DNA of 64,000 bases from contig NZ_JAQFIL010000001.1 of the NCBI RefSeq assembly GCF_029504655.1, forward strand, positions 1,431,001 to 1,495,000, written 5' to 3'. A program made the position numbers and the translations under genes. The stretch comes from Catalinimonas alkaloidigena (GTDB lineage: Bacteria > Bacteroidota > Bacteroidia > Cytophagales > Cyclobacteriaceae). Below are positions 44,863 to 54,372 of this stretch, in pieces. Within the stretch, counting starts at the first letter, position 1; each line of letters starts with the position of its first letter. A model generated the notes under the pieces. That model was not told where the DNA came from. It did no database searches and worked only from the letters and a program-made list of their open reading frames with translations.

Positions 44863-45024
44863 ACAGAAATTTTGTAGCTTCAAATTTACTCTTTCATTCA
44901 GGGTTTTGACCTTTTTCTTATATAGTAATTATCAGTAGAATCGTAAATTTCCTGATGATTTGATTCAGCGAATAAAATAAAACTTCATAAAAGCCATTCA
45001 TCAAAACTTGTAAGTCACATTTCT

Positions 45025-46122
45025 ATGCGTAATCTATTTTTGATTTCCTTGCTATCAGCTGTCTTTTTTATGCCTGGTCATTCACACGCTCAGTCTTCTG
45101 AGGACGATCCCAATCAACTGTTACTAAAGAACCATCGCCCCAATTCTATTTACAATATTCCTCAGACATCAGTTGAAGCAGCTAGTTTTCCGCTGATTGA
45201 TATGCATACCCACCCTTATGTGAAGAATGAAGAGGAACTGGATCAATGGGTGCAAACAATGGATGATCTTAATATTGATAAGTCGGTCATTCTTACCTAT
45301 GCTACTGGCGAGGCCTTTGATTCGCTTTATCATTTTTTTCAAAAGTACCCTGATCGTTTTATCCTTTTCTGCGGTTTTGACTATTCGGCTTATGAAGATG
45401 ACGATTTTGCAGAAAAGTCAGTGAAAGAACTGGAACGTTGTTTTGAGGTAGGCGCCAGAGGAGTAGGGGAGCTAGGTGATAAAGGGGCTGGCCTGTTTTA
45501 TTCTAAACCCAATCCTGCTTACGGCATGCACATTGATGATGAGCGTATGAAGCCCTTAATTGAGAAGTGTGGTGAGCTGGGCATACCGATCAGTATACAT
45601 GTGGCTGAACCCATCTGGATGTATGAGCCCATGGACTCCACCAATGATGGTTTGATGAATGCCTTTAAATGGCGTCTGGATAATAAAGAAAATATCAAAG
45701 GGCATGCTGAGATGGTTAAGACCCTGGAAAATGCAGTAAGCAATCATCCCGGCACCACCTTTATTGCCTGTCATTATGCTAATAGCTCTTACGACCTCTC
45801 TATACTTGGAAAACTCTTTGATCAGTATCCGAATCTTTATGCGGATATCTCAGCACGATATGCTGAAACCGCTGCCATTCCACGAAATGTCAATCGCTTC
45901 TTTACTCGGTATGCCAATCGCCTGGTATATGGTACGGACATGGGGACTGACAAAGAAATGTATCAGACTACTTTCAGAATATTAGAAAGTGATGATGAGC
46001 ATTTTTATGACCATAGCATATCTTCTTACCACTGGGCATTAAATGGCTATGGTTTAAACAGAGAGGTTTTGGAGAAAGTATATAGAATTAATGCCCTGAA
46101 AGTGCTCAAACTTGATAATTGA
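45025..46122 (+). CDS. Exported amidohydrolase-family protein
   Basis: A 365-residue protein with a signal peptide (ending SHAQ) and an amidohydrolase-2-type TIM barrel. The metal-binding HxH is in PLIDMHTHPYVKN, followed by GARGVGELGD, PISIHVAEPIWM, FIACHYANSSYD and the catalytic Asp in LVYGTDMGTD. It probably acts in the periplasm on a small carboxylate or cyclic substrate; the specific reaction is not evident. It looks monocistronic, converging on the DUF5009-type gene with a 4-bp gap. Confidence 0.88.
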   Translation: MRNLFLISLLSAVFFMPGHSHAQSSEDDPNQLLLKNHRPNSIYNIPQTSVEAASFPLIDMHTHPYVKNEEELDQWVQTMDDLNIDKSVILTYATGEAFDSLYHFFQKYPDRFILFCGFDYSAYEDDDFAEKSVKELERCFEVGARGVGELGDKGAGLFYSKPNPAYGMHIDDERMKPLIEKCGELGIPISIHVAEPIWMYEPMDSTNDGLMNAFKWRLDNKENIKGHAEMVKTLENAVSNHPGTTFIACHYANSSYDLSILGKLFDQYPNLYADISARYAETAAIPRNVNRFFTRYANRLVYGTDMGTDKEMYQTTFRILESDDEHFYDHSISSYHWALNGYGLNREVLEKVYRINALKVLKLDN

Positions 46123-46126
46123 TTTT

Positions 46127-47272
46127 CTATACCTTAAAAAATATTTTTCTCTTGTATAGCCAGTAACATAAGTACCAGTAAAGGGCAAACACCGCAATAG
46201 AAGCGACAATTGCCATCGTATGTGCATTGGCTCCTATCCAGCTGAGTACACCATCGGTAAAAATGGCTGTGAAGTCATTGACCCATTGATGACCCACTGT
46301 TTGTGTAAAGAGGTAGATAAAAATAGAGTTCATGCCCACTATGCTAAAAAAGAATACGCCTGCCCGTACTTTTTTGACATCTACCAGCCAGTAAGTTGCG
46401 GCTAAAACCAACAGACACCAGCCTCCGGTGACAATGGTGAAGGAGGTAGTTGCAATACGCTTGATGATAGGTGTAATACCAGCAAAATCCATAGTATATC
46501 CAACGACTAAGCCTAAAAGACCAGCTATCATAAGAGGCTTCAGTTTCTCAGAAGCACTTCTGTCTGAGATTAGTATTTTTCCCGCAACTACTCCCCAGAT
46601 GGTATGAGCTGCAGTAGGTAAGCAGTTGATGGTGACCCATCCCCCTCCATTAATTTTTCCCATCAAAACCATATCCATCCAGGCACCAAAGTTTTCTCCT
46701 TGTACAAAAGGCTGTTCAAAGCCATCAATGAGTATAAAGCGATACAAAACCTCAGTCAACAACAAAAATCCAAAAGAAGCAATGATCTGAGTCTTGATAG
46801 TTTGGCGAAAAAGAAAAAAAGCGACCAGTATAGTAAAAGACAGTTGGGTGAGTACGTTCCAGAGTTCCCATACTAACTTTCCGCTATATACACAGTGCAG
46901 CATTACGCCAAATGCAAAGAGCAGGGCACAGCGTTTGTAAATATGGTGACTTGCCTTTTTCCAGTCATCCGGAAAATGAACACGTTTTTGCAAAGAAAAA
47001 ACCATGGCTACTCCGACAATAAACATGAAGAAGGGCTGCACCAGGTCCCAAAATCTTAGGCCATTCCAGGGGTGATGATGAAACTGCAATGCTAATGCAT
47101 GCAAAAAACTTCCTTCAGAACTAAACTCAAGTGCATGATGATAAAGTTCGGTGGTTTCACCTACCAGCAAAAACATGGTTGCCCCTCGGAAAAGGTCTAA
47201 AGAAAGTAATCTTTCAGATTTCTTAATGGTTAAATGAGGATCGGCAATAGGTTTCGGCTGGGTATCAATCAT
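46127..47272 (-). CDS. DUF5009/DUF1624-type acyltransferase-like membrane protein
   Basis: A 381-residue protein with about ten membrane segments. The opening RLLSLDLFRGATMFLLVGE, then NGLRFWDLVQPFFMFIVGVAM, are the signatures of the family related to heparan-alpha-glucosaminide N-acetyltransferase (HGSNAT/NagX). A GMNSIFIYLFTQ block near the end is also typical. Members are thought to acylate sugars across the inner membrane. Substrate unknown. Confidence 0.88.
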   Translation of the reverse strand: MIDTQPKPIADPHLTIKKSERLLSLDLFRGATMFLLVGETTELYHHALEFSSEGSFLHALALQFHHHPWNGLRFWDLVQPFFMFIVGVAMVFSLQKRVHFPDDWKKASHHIYKRCALLFAFGVMLHCVYSGKLVWELWNVLTQLSFTILVAFFLFRQTIKTQIIASFGFLLLTEVLYRFILIDGFEQPFVQGENFGAWMDMVLMGKINGGGWVTINCLPTAAHTIWGVVAGKILISDRSASEKLKPLMIAGLLGLVVGYTMDFAGITPIIKRIATTSFTIVTGGWCLLVLAATYWLVDVKKVRAGVFFFSIVGMNSIFIYLFTQTVGHQWVNDFTAIFTDGVLSWIGANAHTMAIVASIAVFALYWYLCYWLYKRKIFFKV

Positions 47273-47390
47273 GGGGTATTAAGCTTAATTTCCATGAATA
47301 TAAAAAATAGCTTTTGAAAACCAGGGATTAGAAAAAACTATTGTACAATAAATAGGCTTAAAATAGCTTTTTAGGCTAGTAATTGCAGTT

Positions 47391-48002
47391 TCAACTCCTT
47401 TGAATCAGGTTTTCAATGCCTCTTATTACCATATCCACTCCGATTGCCCCTACAAAAAAGCCGTTGATTCTGGTGAGTATATCTAGGTTTTTATCAAAAG
47501 CGACTTTCAGTTTACGAGAAGTAATACGTTGTCTCATTTCTTTTAAGCCGATTACGAAGGTAAAATTCACAATCATAATTATCACCAAAGAAAGTATGCT
47601 TTCGTAAAACATCAGCTGGTCCCCCATCAGGATAGATAGCGAAATTGTGCCGGCACCCACCATAAAGGGAAGCGCGATCTCTGAAGCCAGGTCGTCCAGG
47701 TCTTCTTTGATCTGAATAAATCCCCGTTGGCCTTTCACGATAAAAAGGTAGGCGAATGAAAAGAGAATAACTCCTCCAAAAATCCGGAAAGATTCAAAAT
47801 AGATCTGAAAAACCTTTTTAAAGATGAAGTCTCCTAACAATAGGAAAAATAAAAAGACAAAGAATGAGATCAGAGTAGCTCTGAAAAAGACCTTTAAAAA
47901 ATGCTGATCACTCAGGTCTTGCATCACTGGTTTTAAGTATAGAAAAAGCGCAAATGGATTGAGCATAACTAAAAAACCAATGACTACAGAGATGATATCC
48001 AT
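47391..48002 (-). CDS. MarC-family membrane protein
   Basis: A 203-residue protein with six membrane segments. LVMLNPFALFLYL at the N-terminus, GGVILFSFAYLFIV in the middle, EIALPFMVGAGTISLSIL (family usually LPxxxGPGAI) and the closing RINGFFVGAIGVDMVIRGI are all in place. MarC proteins are uncharacterised inner membrane proteins once tied to multiple antibiotic resistance. Appears to stand alone. Confidence 0.87.
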   Translation of the reverse strand: MDIISVVIGFLVMLNPFALFLYLKPVMQDLSDQHFLKVFFRATLISFFVFLFFLLLGDFIFKKVFQIYFESFRIFGGVILFSFAYLFIVKGQRGFIQIKEDLDDLASEIALPFMVGAGTISLSILMGDQLMFYESILSLVIIMIVNFTFVIGLKEMRQRITSRKLKVAFDKNLDILTRINGFFVGAIGVDMVIRGIENLIQRS

Positions 48003-48092
48003 AAAAAATCAGGTTTGTATAAAAAGTATCTTTTTCAAAAATATAAAAATAGAAGTGATACAGAAAACACCAGCCCTTTTCTCTGTTCAGAT

Positions 48093-48120
48093 AAAAAAAG
48101 GGCTGGCTTGTTAGCCAACC
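48093..48120 (-). terminator. Rho-independent terminator after acs
   Basis: On the minus strand GGTTGGCT, loop AACA and AGCCAGCC are followed by C and seven T residues. Confidence 0.85.
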
Positions 48121-48148
48121 CTCAATGAAGTTAAGGTGTTGTTAATAT

Positions 48149-50047
48149 TTACTCCACAGCGCCATTCTTGATCTCTTCTACCACATCAGGATTCAGCAGG
48201 GTAGAAGTATCTCCCAGGCTGGAAGTATCGCCCTGTGCAATTTTTCTCAAAATACGGCGCATAATTTTACCTGAACGTGTTTTAGGCAAGCCCGGAACAA
48301 TCTGAATCTTCTCCGGCTTGGCGATTGGTCCAATGATTTTGGTAACCGTTGACCTTATTTCGTTTTTCAGGTTTTCTTCAGAACGATCAGTCATATCACA
48401 GATGACAAAAGCATAAATTCCCTGCCCTTTGATGTCGTGAGGGTAACCTACTACAGCAGACTCAATTACTTTGGGATGTTCGTTGATCGCGTTTTCAATC
48501 TCGGCAGTACCCATTCGGTGACCGGAAACATTGATCACATCATCTACTCTTCCCAGAATTCTGTAGTATCCATCTTCGTCACGCTTCACACCGTCACCGG
48601 TGAAGTAATAGCCTTTAAAAGCTGAGAAGTAGGTCTGACGGCACCGCTCATGGTCCCCGTAAGTAGTTCTCAAAATAGAAGGCCAGGGGAATTTGATACA
48701 AAGATTACCTTCTACGCTATTACCTTTCAGCTCTTTGCCATCATTGTCCAGAATTACAGGCTGAACTCCGGGTAGCGGTAAAGAGGCGTAAGAAGGTTTG
48801 GTAGGCGTCACACCGGCGATTGCTGAAATCAGGATACCACCGGTTTCGGTCTGCCACCAGGTGTCTACAATTGGACATTTATTTTTACCCACATGGTCAT
48901 GATACCAGTGCCACGCTTCTTCGTTAATGGGCTCACCTACCGAGCCTATTACCCGTAGAGAATCAAGAGAATAAGGCTCCAGAGGCTCAGTGCCATGGGC
49001 CTGAAGCGCACGGATAGCTGTAGGAGCAGTATAAAATTGATTTACTTTATACTTGTCTACGATTTTCCAGAAGCGCCCGGCATCCGGGTAGGTAGGTACC
49101 CCTTCGTACATCAGGGTGGTAGCACCAGCTAACAAAGGACCGTATACGATATAAGAGTGTCCGGTAATCCAGCCTACATCGGCAGTACACCAGTATACAT
49201 CTCCGGTACTGTACTGAAACACATTCTGGAAAGTATAATCCGTGAAAACCATATAGCCACCGCAGGTATGTACTACTCCTTTAGGCTTACCGGTAGAGCC
49301 GGAAGTATAGAGGATGAAGAGCATATCTTCTGAGTCCATCTCCTCAGCTTTGCATTCAGCAGACTGCCCTTCAATGGCTTCATGCCACCAGAGATCACGT
49401 CCCTCTTTCATGTTGACTTCAGCGCCGGTGCGGTTAAGTACGATTACTTTTTCTATGGATGAAGTATTTTCTAAAGCTTCGTCTACGACCTTCTTTACCG
49501 GAATATTTTTAGCTCCTCTGAAATTTCCGTCGGAGGTCAGCACCATTTTAGCCTCGCAGTCATTGATGCGATCAGTAAGTGAAGAAGCTGAGAAGCCAGC
49601 GAATACGATAGAATGAACCGCTCCAATGCGTGCACAAGCGAGCATTGCAACAGCAGCCTCAGGTACCATGGGCATGTAGATGATGACACGATCCCCTTTC
49701 TGTACACCATTCGCCTTCATAGCATTGGCAAACTTGCAGGTCTCTTCATAAAGCTCTCGTAAAGACAGTATACGGTTCTCACCATCCGGTTCGTTGGGCT
49801 CCCAGATAATGGCCGGTTGATCACCCCGGGTAAAGAGGTGCCTTTCAAAAATATTTTCAGTGATATTGAGCTTGCCATTTACAAACCATTTGATGTCAGG
49901 CTTATCAAAATCCCATTCTACGACCTTATCCCATTGTTTTCTCCAGTAAAAAGATTCTGCAATTCTGGACCAAAACTTTTCGGGTTGTTGTACACTTCTG
50001 TCGTAATCATGAATATAGCCAGCCAGCGTTTGAATTTTATGACTCAT
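48149..50047 (-). CDS. acs: Acetyl-CoA synthetase
   Basis: A 632-residue AMP-forming acetyl-CoA synthetase converting acetate, ATP and CoA to acetyl-CoA. The ATP loop is YTSGSTGKPKGVVHT. Substrate-pocket motifs CTADVGWITGHSYIVYGPL and DTWWQTETGG, the hinge YYRILGRVDDVINVSGHR and the C-terminal acetylation-site lysine region PKTRSGKIMRR are intact. The N-terminal FWSRIAESFYWRKQWDKV matches Acs. The symporter gene 89 bp upstream on the same strand is a likely acetate or monocarboxylate importer. Confidence 0.97.
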   Translation of the reverse strand: MSHKIQTLAGYIHDYDRSVQQPEKFWSRIAESFYWRKQWDKVVEWDFDKPDIKWFVNGKLNITENIFERHLFTRGDQPAIIWEPNEPDGENRILSLRELYEETCKFANAMKANGVQKGDRVIIYMPMVPEAAVAMLACARIGAVHSIVFAGFSASSLTDRINDCEAKMVLTSDGNFRGAKNIPVKKVVDEALENTSSIEKVIVLNRTGAEVNMKEGRDLWWHEAIEGQSAECKAEEMDSEDMLFILYTSGSTGKPKGVVHTCGGYMVFTDYTFQNVFQYSTGDVYWCTADVGWITGHSYIVYGPLLAGATTLMYEGVPTYPDAGRFWKIVDKYKVNQFYTAPTAIRALQAHGTEPLEPYSLDSLRVIGSVGEPINEEAWHWYHDHVGKNKCPIVDTWWQTETGGILISAIAGVTPTKPSYASLPLPGVQPVILDNDGKELKGNSVEGNLCIKFPWPSILRTTYGDHERCRQTYFSAFKGYYFTGDGVKRDEDGYYRILGRVDDVINVSGHRMGTAEIENAINEHPKVIESAVVGYPHDIKGQGIYAFVICDMTDRSEENLKNEIRSTVTKIIGPIAKPEKIQIVPGLPKTRSGKIMRRILRKIAQGDTSSLGDTSTLLNPDVVEEIKNGAVE

Positions 50048-50136
50048 TGTGTTGTATATCGTTAGGTATTATTAAAAAATGTATTAATCGTAGTGCTAAT
50101 ATTAGCAATTAATCAACTTAATAAAAAGAATTTGGG

Positions 50137-51912
50137 TTAATGACCACCCGCTCTACCAGCACCTCTGGGGAATCTTATGGTTTCTACGATTTCCTGTACA
50201 TCAGCGGGGGGAGGAGTACTAAGGTGACAAACAACCATAGAGACGACGAAGTTGATCAGCATGGCCACAAAGCCGAAGCCTTCGGGCGAAACGCCAAACC
50301 ACCAGTCTTCAGGTGTACTCTCACCGAGTAGGTTAAACTTAAACTTAAGCATGTAAAAAATCATGGACAACAGGCCTACGATCATCCCACTTACTGCCCC
50401 TTCTTTGTTCATGCGTTTGTAAAATATACCCATAATGATTGCCGGAAAAAAGGATGCCGCTGCCAGACCAAAAGCCAGGGCAACGACAGCCGCTACATAG
50501 CCGGGTGGGTTGATACCAAAATAGCCTGCGATGATCACGGCTACTGCCGCGGCAGCACGCGCTATAATTAACTCTCCTTTGTCGTTGATATCCGGCATGA
50601 TCTGTTTTTTGATCAGGTCATGAGAAACTGAAGTGGAAATAACCAGTAACAATCCGGCAGCTGTAGAAAGGGCGGCAGCCAAACCACCGGCAGCTACCAG
50701 CGCTATCACCCAGTTTGGTAGATTAGCAATTTCAGGATTAGCCAGCACTATAATGTCGCGGTCTACATAGAGTTCGTTGGGAGATGAAGTGTCTACATTA
50801 GATACGATTCTTTGTCCGAACGAGCCTTTCTCACCTTCTATAAATTCGGGGGTGATGCCACTGATTACCGCGCCATTGCTGTACTGCACTACACCGTCCT
50901 CATTCTTGTCAATCCAGGCTAACAAACCCGTTTGCTCCCAGTTTTTAAACCATTCAGGGATTTCACTATAATTTTTGTCCACCACAGTGTCAATTAAATT
51001 CACCCTGGCAAAAGCAGAAATAGCAGGTGCAGTCGTATAAAGAATGGCAATAAATACCAAAGCATAGCCCGCTGAAATTCGCGCGTCTTTTACGCGGGGA
51101 ACAGTAAAGAAGCGGACAATCACATGTGGTAATCCTGCGGTACCTGCCATGAGGGCAGCAGTGATGGCAAATACGTCCATCGTACTTTTACTACCGTTGG
51201 TATAGGCATTAAACCCTAATTCCTGACTCAGGCCGTCCAGACGGTCCAACAAGTAAGTATCAGTCCCTTCAAGGGTAGCTCCAAAACCTATCTGCGGAAA
51301 AAAGTGCCCTGTCAATTGTATAGAAATAAATATGGCTGGTACCATGAAGGCAAAGATGAGCACACAATATTGCGCTACCTGGGTATAAGTTATGCCTTTC
51401 ATACCTCCTAGTACAGCGTAGAAGAAAACGATCGCCATACCGATAATTACGCCCAGCTCAATCTCTACCTGCAGGAAGCGGGAAAAGACCACGCCTACAC
51501 CTCGCATCTGTCCCGCTACATATGTAAAAGAAACAAAGAGAGCGCAGATCACGGCTACAGTACGGGCAAGTTCAGAATAATAGCGGTCTCCTATAAAATC
51601 AGGTACAGTAAACTTACCAAATTTACGCAGATAGGGTGCCAGCAACAGTGCCAGTAAGACGTATCCCCCGGTCCAGCCCATTAAGTAGACAGCGCCATCA
51701 TAGCCCATAAATGAAATGAGCCCTGCCATAGAAATAAAAGAGGCGGCTGACATCCAGTCGGCAGCGGTTGCCATGCCATTGGCAAGGGGAGGTACACCCC
51801 CGCCGGCAACATAAAAATCTCTGGTAGATCCTGCTCTTGACCAGATGGCAATGCCGATATAGAGGGCGAAGGTGAGACCTACGATGATATAGGTCCAGAT
51901 TTGTACGTCCAT
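50137..51912 (-). CDS. Sodium:solute symporter (ActP-like)
   Basis: A 591-residue transporter of the SSS family with about 13 membrane segments. Family marks are RAGSTRDFYVAGGGVPPLAN, MATAADWMSAASFISMAG, MRGVGVVFSRFL, GGMKGITYTQVAQY and ALSTAAGLLLVISTSVSHDL. A polar insertion of about 90 residues (YSEIPEWFKNWEQ to DTSSPNELY) sits between membrane segments; it is characteristic of the VC_2705-type acetate/propionate symporters. Its position just upstream of acs supports acetate uptake. The small partner protein often encoded upstream of such symporters is not seen; 51913-52181 shows no gene. Confidence 0.92.
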   Translation of the reverse strand: MDVQIWTYIIVGLTFALYIGIAIWSRAGSTRDFYVAGGGVPPLANGMATAADWMSAASFISMAGLISFMGYDGAVYLMGWTGGYVLLALLLAPYLRKFGKFTVPDFIGDRYYSELARTVAVICALFVSFTYVAGQMRGVGVVFSRFLQVEIELGVIIGMAIVFFYAVLGGMKGITYTQVAQYCVLIFAFMVPAIFISIQLTGHFFPQIGFGATLEGTDTYLLDRLDGLSQELGFNAYTNGSKSTMDVFAITAALMAGTAGLPHVIVRFFTVPRVKDARISAGYALVFIAILYTTAPAISAFARVNLIDTVVDKNYSEIPEWFKNWEQTGLLAWIDKNEDGVVQYSNGAVISGITPEFIEGEKGSFGQRIVSNVDTSSPNELYVDRDIIVLANPEIANLPNWVIALVAAGGLAAALSTAAGLLLVISTSVSHDLIKKQIMPDINDKGELIIARAAAAVAVIIAGYFGINPPGYVAAVVALAFGLAAASFFPAIIMGIFYKRMNKEGAVSGMIVGLLSMIFYMLKFKFNLLGESTPEDWWFGVSPEGFGFVAMLINFVVSMVVCHLSTPPPADVQEIVETIRFPRGAGRAGGH

Positions 51913-52181
51913 AGTTTGGTTAGTCTAATTGGTTTAGGTTGTTATTTATGATCAGTGAATTCATCAAATGATAAATACATTTGAATCAGATGATGATATC
52001 CTTGTACAAAGATGTAAATTGATCTCTGTTGTGCAAGTGAGCTTGCTAATTGTTATGCGTTAATGCTCTATTTTTTTTGTCAAGCTGTATGAGATGCTAC
52101 AAATAATGAAATCCAATCCTGCTTTAATGCATAGCAGTTTTGCTGAAAAATTTCAATGTTATGGAAGTAGTATTTTTCTAA

Positions 52182-52407
52182 GTGAATACAACACCTAATG
52201 CCTTCATTAATGATATACCATTTGATCAGTTTACCATAGAACAATTGGCTGGTGACCTCCTTTCTCATCCCACCGAAGCACAGCTAATAGCTACGGCTTT
52301 TCACCGCAATAGGGGGTAGGGTGAATGAAGAGTTCAGAATGGCAGCGGTCTTAGCTCGTGTGTCTCCTACTTTTGAAGCATGGCAGGACTTGAGCATGAA
52401 AAGCTGA
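52182..52407 (+). pseudogene. Fragment of a DUF1549/PSCyt-type protein gene
   Basis: The frame from 52182 encodes [19 protein letters not shown] and [19 protein letters not shown] before a TAG at 52317. One base over, from 52312, the frame encodes [18 protein letters not shown] and PTFEAWQDL before TGA at 52405. Put together these follow the order of DUF1549 proteins ([19 protein letters not shown], TAFxRN, GGxxxEEFRxAAVxDRVxTTxExW), which precede a cytochrome CxxCH region that is missing here. The gene is thus an internal piece with a frameshift and no start, haem motif or DUF1553 part. The flanking sequence 51913-52181 and 52408-52493 shows nothing recognisable. Confidence 0.8.
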
Positions 52408-52493
52408 TCTCTACATTTCAGGGTAGGGCGTTTCGCTGACCGGTGTACACAGAAAAGTAGCGAGAGACATTCTGGCCTGATACATAAACCATA

Positions 52494-52862
52494 TCATTGC
52501 TCTGACGATCTATCAATAATATCTTTCAACTTCTGGAGCTCTTCTTCACTTAAGTTCTCTTCTCTAACCATAAAGGAGAGGAGAGAGGCCGGTGAATTGT
52601 CAAAGTAGCCTGACAGCAACTTCTTTATGTACATTTTACGGTAAGCCGCTTTACTGATGACAGGATGATACTGATGCGTTTTTCCATAAGCTGTAAAACC
52701 CAGGTATCCTTTTTTCTCCAGTATCCTCACTACGGATGAAATTGTGTTGTAAGGCGGTTTGGGATCATCCGGCAATTCCTCAATCACATCTTTTACAAAA
52801 GCTTTTTTAAGCTTCCAGAAGATTTGCATGATACGCTCTTCGGCTTTGGTTAGCTCTTCCAT
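52494..52862 (-). CDS. BlaI/MecI/CopY family repressor
   Basis: A 122-residue winged-helix repressor: ELTKAEERIMQIFWKLKKAF, the recognition helix area PPYNTISSVVRILEKKGYLG, then the wing YGKTHQYHPVISKAAYRK and a dimerisation helix. BlaI repressors are cleaved after activation of a partner M56 metallopeptidase. Here it lies 3 bp downstream of the M56 gene; blaI usually comes first in such operons. The likely operator lies upstream of the M56 gene. Confidence 0.93.
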   Translation of the reverse strand: MEELTKAEERIMQIFWKLKKAFVKDVIEELPDDPKPPYNTISSVVRILEKKGYLGFTAYGKTHQYHPVISKAAYRKMYIKKLLSGYFDNSPASLLSFMVREENLSEEELQKLKDIIDRSSEQ

Positions 52863-52865
52863 GAG

Positions 52866-54351
52866 TTAATTTTTTGCATTGATTTCTGTGAGCACAAACT
52901 CAATGTCTACGGTTCCTTCATCAGCATGAGGAATTGGATTAATTCTTACGTTTTTAGCATCAAAATATCCCATCTCAGCGATCGCTTTTTGCGATGCAAT
53001 CAAATCAGCACGATTGAACCAGTCGCCGGATTTAATGACTAATTGGCTGAGAATCTCCTCTTTGCTTACAGATTGATTTCCTTTGATGATGATATTTTTA
53101 GTCTTAACCTGCTCACCTTCATAAATGTCAAATACAAGTTCATTAACTCCAGGCTCAACTTTAATCTCTTTAACACTGATATTGAAGAACAGATAACCAT
53201 GATCCATATACAGTGAAGAAAGATCATCAAGGCCTGGATTATAATATAAGCGGGAATTTAAAAGCTCTTCATTGTAAAAATCTCCTGGCTTTAGATCCAA
53301 TGCTTCGCTAAGCTGTTCATCACTATATACCGAATTACCTTCCCAGCGGATACTGGCTATCTTATTGCCATCTTTAATAGAAGCCTGAGCATTGGGTTGC
53401 TCAACAAGTGCAGCATCGGTTACGGATTGTAGATCCTCATGACCTTCATCTATGCAGGAAAAAAGAAAGAGTAAGGAAGCGATCAGAGGTATAAGCAGTA
53501 AGAACATAAAACTTCTTGAGGGCTAATGTTCTGGTTTTCATGAGCATCGTAATTCTGTTATGGATTTGTTTTTTGGTAAAGCTGGTTGCCAGTGTAATTG
53601 AATCAGCAGGACCGGATAGTTTGATGAGTAGATGAGCATAAGCTTTTTGTTGCTTTCCCTTTCCCGAGACTTCTTCATCTGCCAGAAACTCATGCACGTT
53701 CTGCAAGCTTTCTTTCAGATACGTTACAAGGGGGTTAAACCAAAAAACAATGCTGAAAAGCTCAAAAAACAGTAAGTCCAGGCTGTGCTTTTGTCGGACA
53801 TGTACCTGTTCATGCGCTTTAATCTTTGCTACTTCCCAAGCATGCAGGCCTTCCACTCCCTTTCCAAGAAAAATGTAGTTTAGAAAAGAAAATGTGGATA
53901 AGTGCTCCGCCTGATAGACTATCATGTATTGGCTTTCTTTCACTTTTGGATGACAACTGATAAGTCTGCTGATTTTGTGTAACTCCTTACAAAGAACCCA
54001 GCTTTTGTATACAATGCCTCCTATGTACAAAAATAGTGGTAACATTAGTAGCCAGTTTATTGCCTTGGCTGAGGTATTTTCGGAGGTGGCTTTTGTATAA
54101 CTCTTTAGGTTCAGCCAATCATAGGTATTCCATCCATAAGCATTATCAGGCGGAGTATCTATCGCAGAAAGTGTGGAAGGAACAGTAGTATCAAGCACCG
54201 GAAGTACACAAGCCAGAAAAATACTCGTCAGTAAATATGCGCGCATTCATTTGAAATGCGTCAGCCTGGCGAAGAACAGATAATAAAGCAGAGAGAAAGC
54301 TAAGAGGCAAAAACTGGCCTCCAGCAGGTACTGAAATAAAGCAAGTATCAT
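52866..54351 (-). pseudogene. M56 (BlaR1-type) peptidase-POTRA fusion gene, broken twice
   Basis: Codons from the ATG at 54351 encode a first membrane helix (MILALFQYLLEASFCLLAFS) and stop at TGA (54247-54249). The frame then continues with the normal M56 body (54246 onward): membrane helices and the zinc motif AHEQVHVRQKH (HExxH) with FWFNPL. At about 53494-53510 the frame must move by +1: the first frame ends in TAYTSDRF, whereas the next frame carries LLLIPLIASLLFLFSC, the expected following helix. The rest holds two POTRA-like domains (RWEGNSVYSDEQL, YYNPGLDDLSSLYMDHGY; IIIKGNQSVSKEEIL, IASQKAIAEMGYFDAKN) that resemble those of Bacteroidota BamA. Two independent lesions suggest decay; reinitiation at the ATG after the TGA is possible. 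Confidence 0.8.
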
Positions 54352-54372
54352 ACTTTGGATGTTAGCATGCGC

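Noticed and set aside
44956..44967. TGATTTGATTCA as an FNR-like site before the amidohydrolase
   Set aside because: The right arm departs from RTCA and no -7-like octamer lies 23 bp downstream.
52080..52268. 62-codon minus-strand frame upstream of the symporter
   Set aside because: It is antisense to the DUF1549 remnant and has no recognisable pattern; it is not the small partner subunit of the symporter.
53490..53510. Programmed ribosomal frameshift in the M56 gene
   Set aside because: No slippery heptamer is present, the needed shift is +1, and a second lesion (TGA at 54247) in the same gene makes decay more likely.
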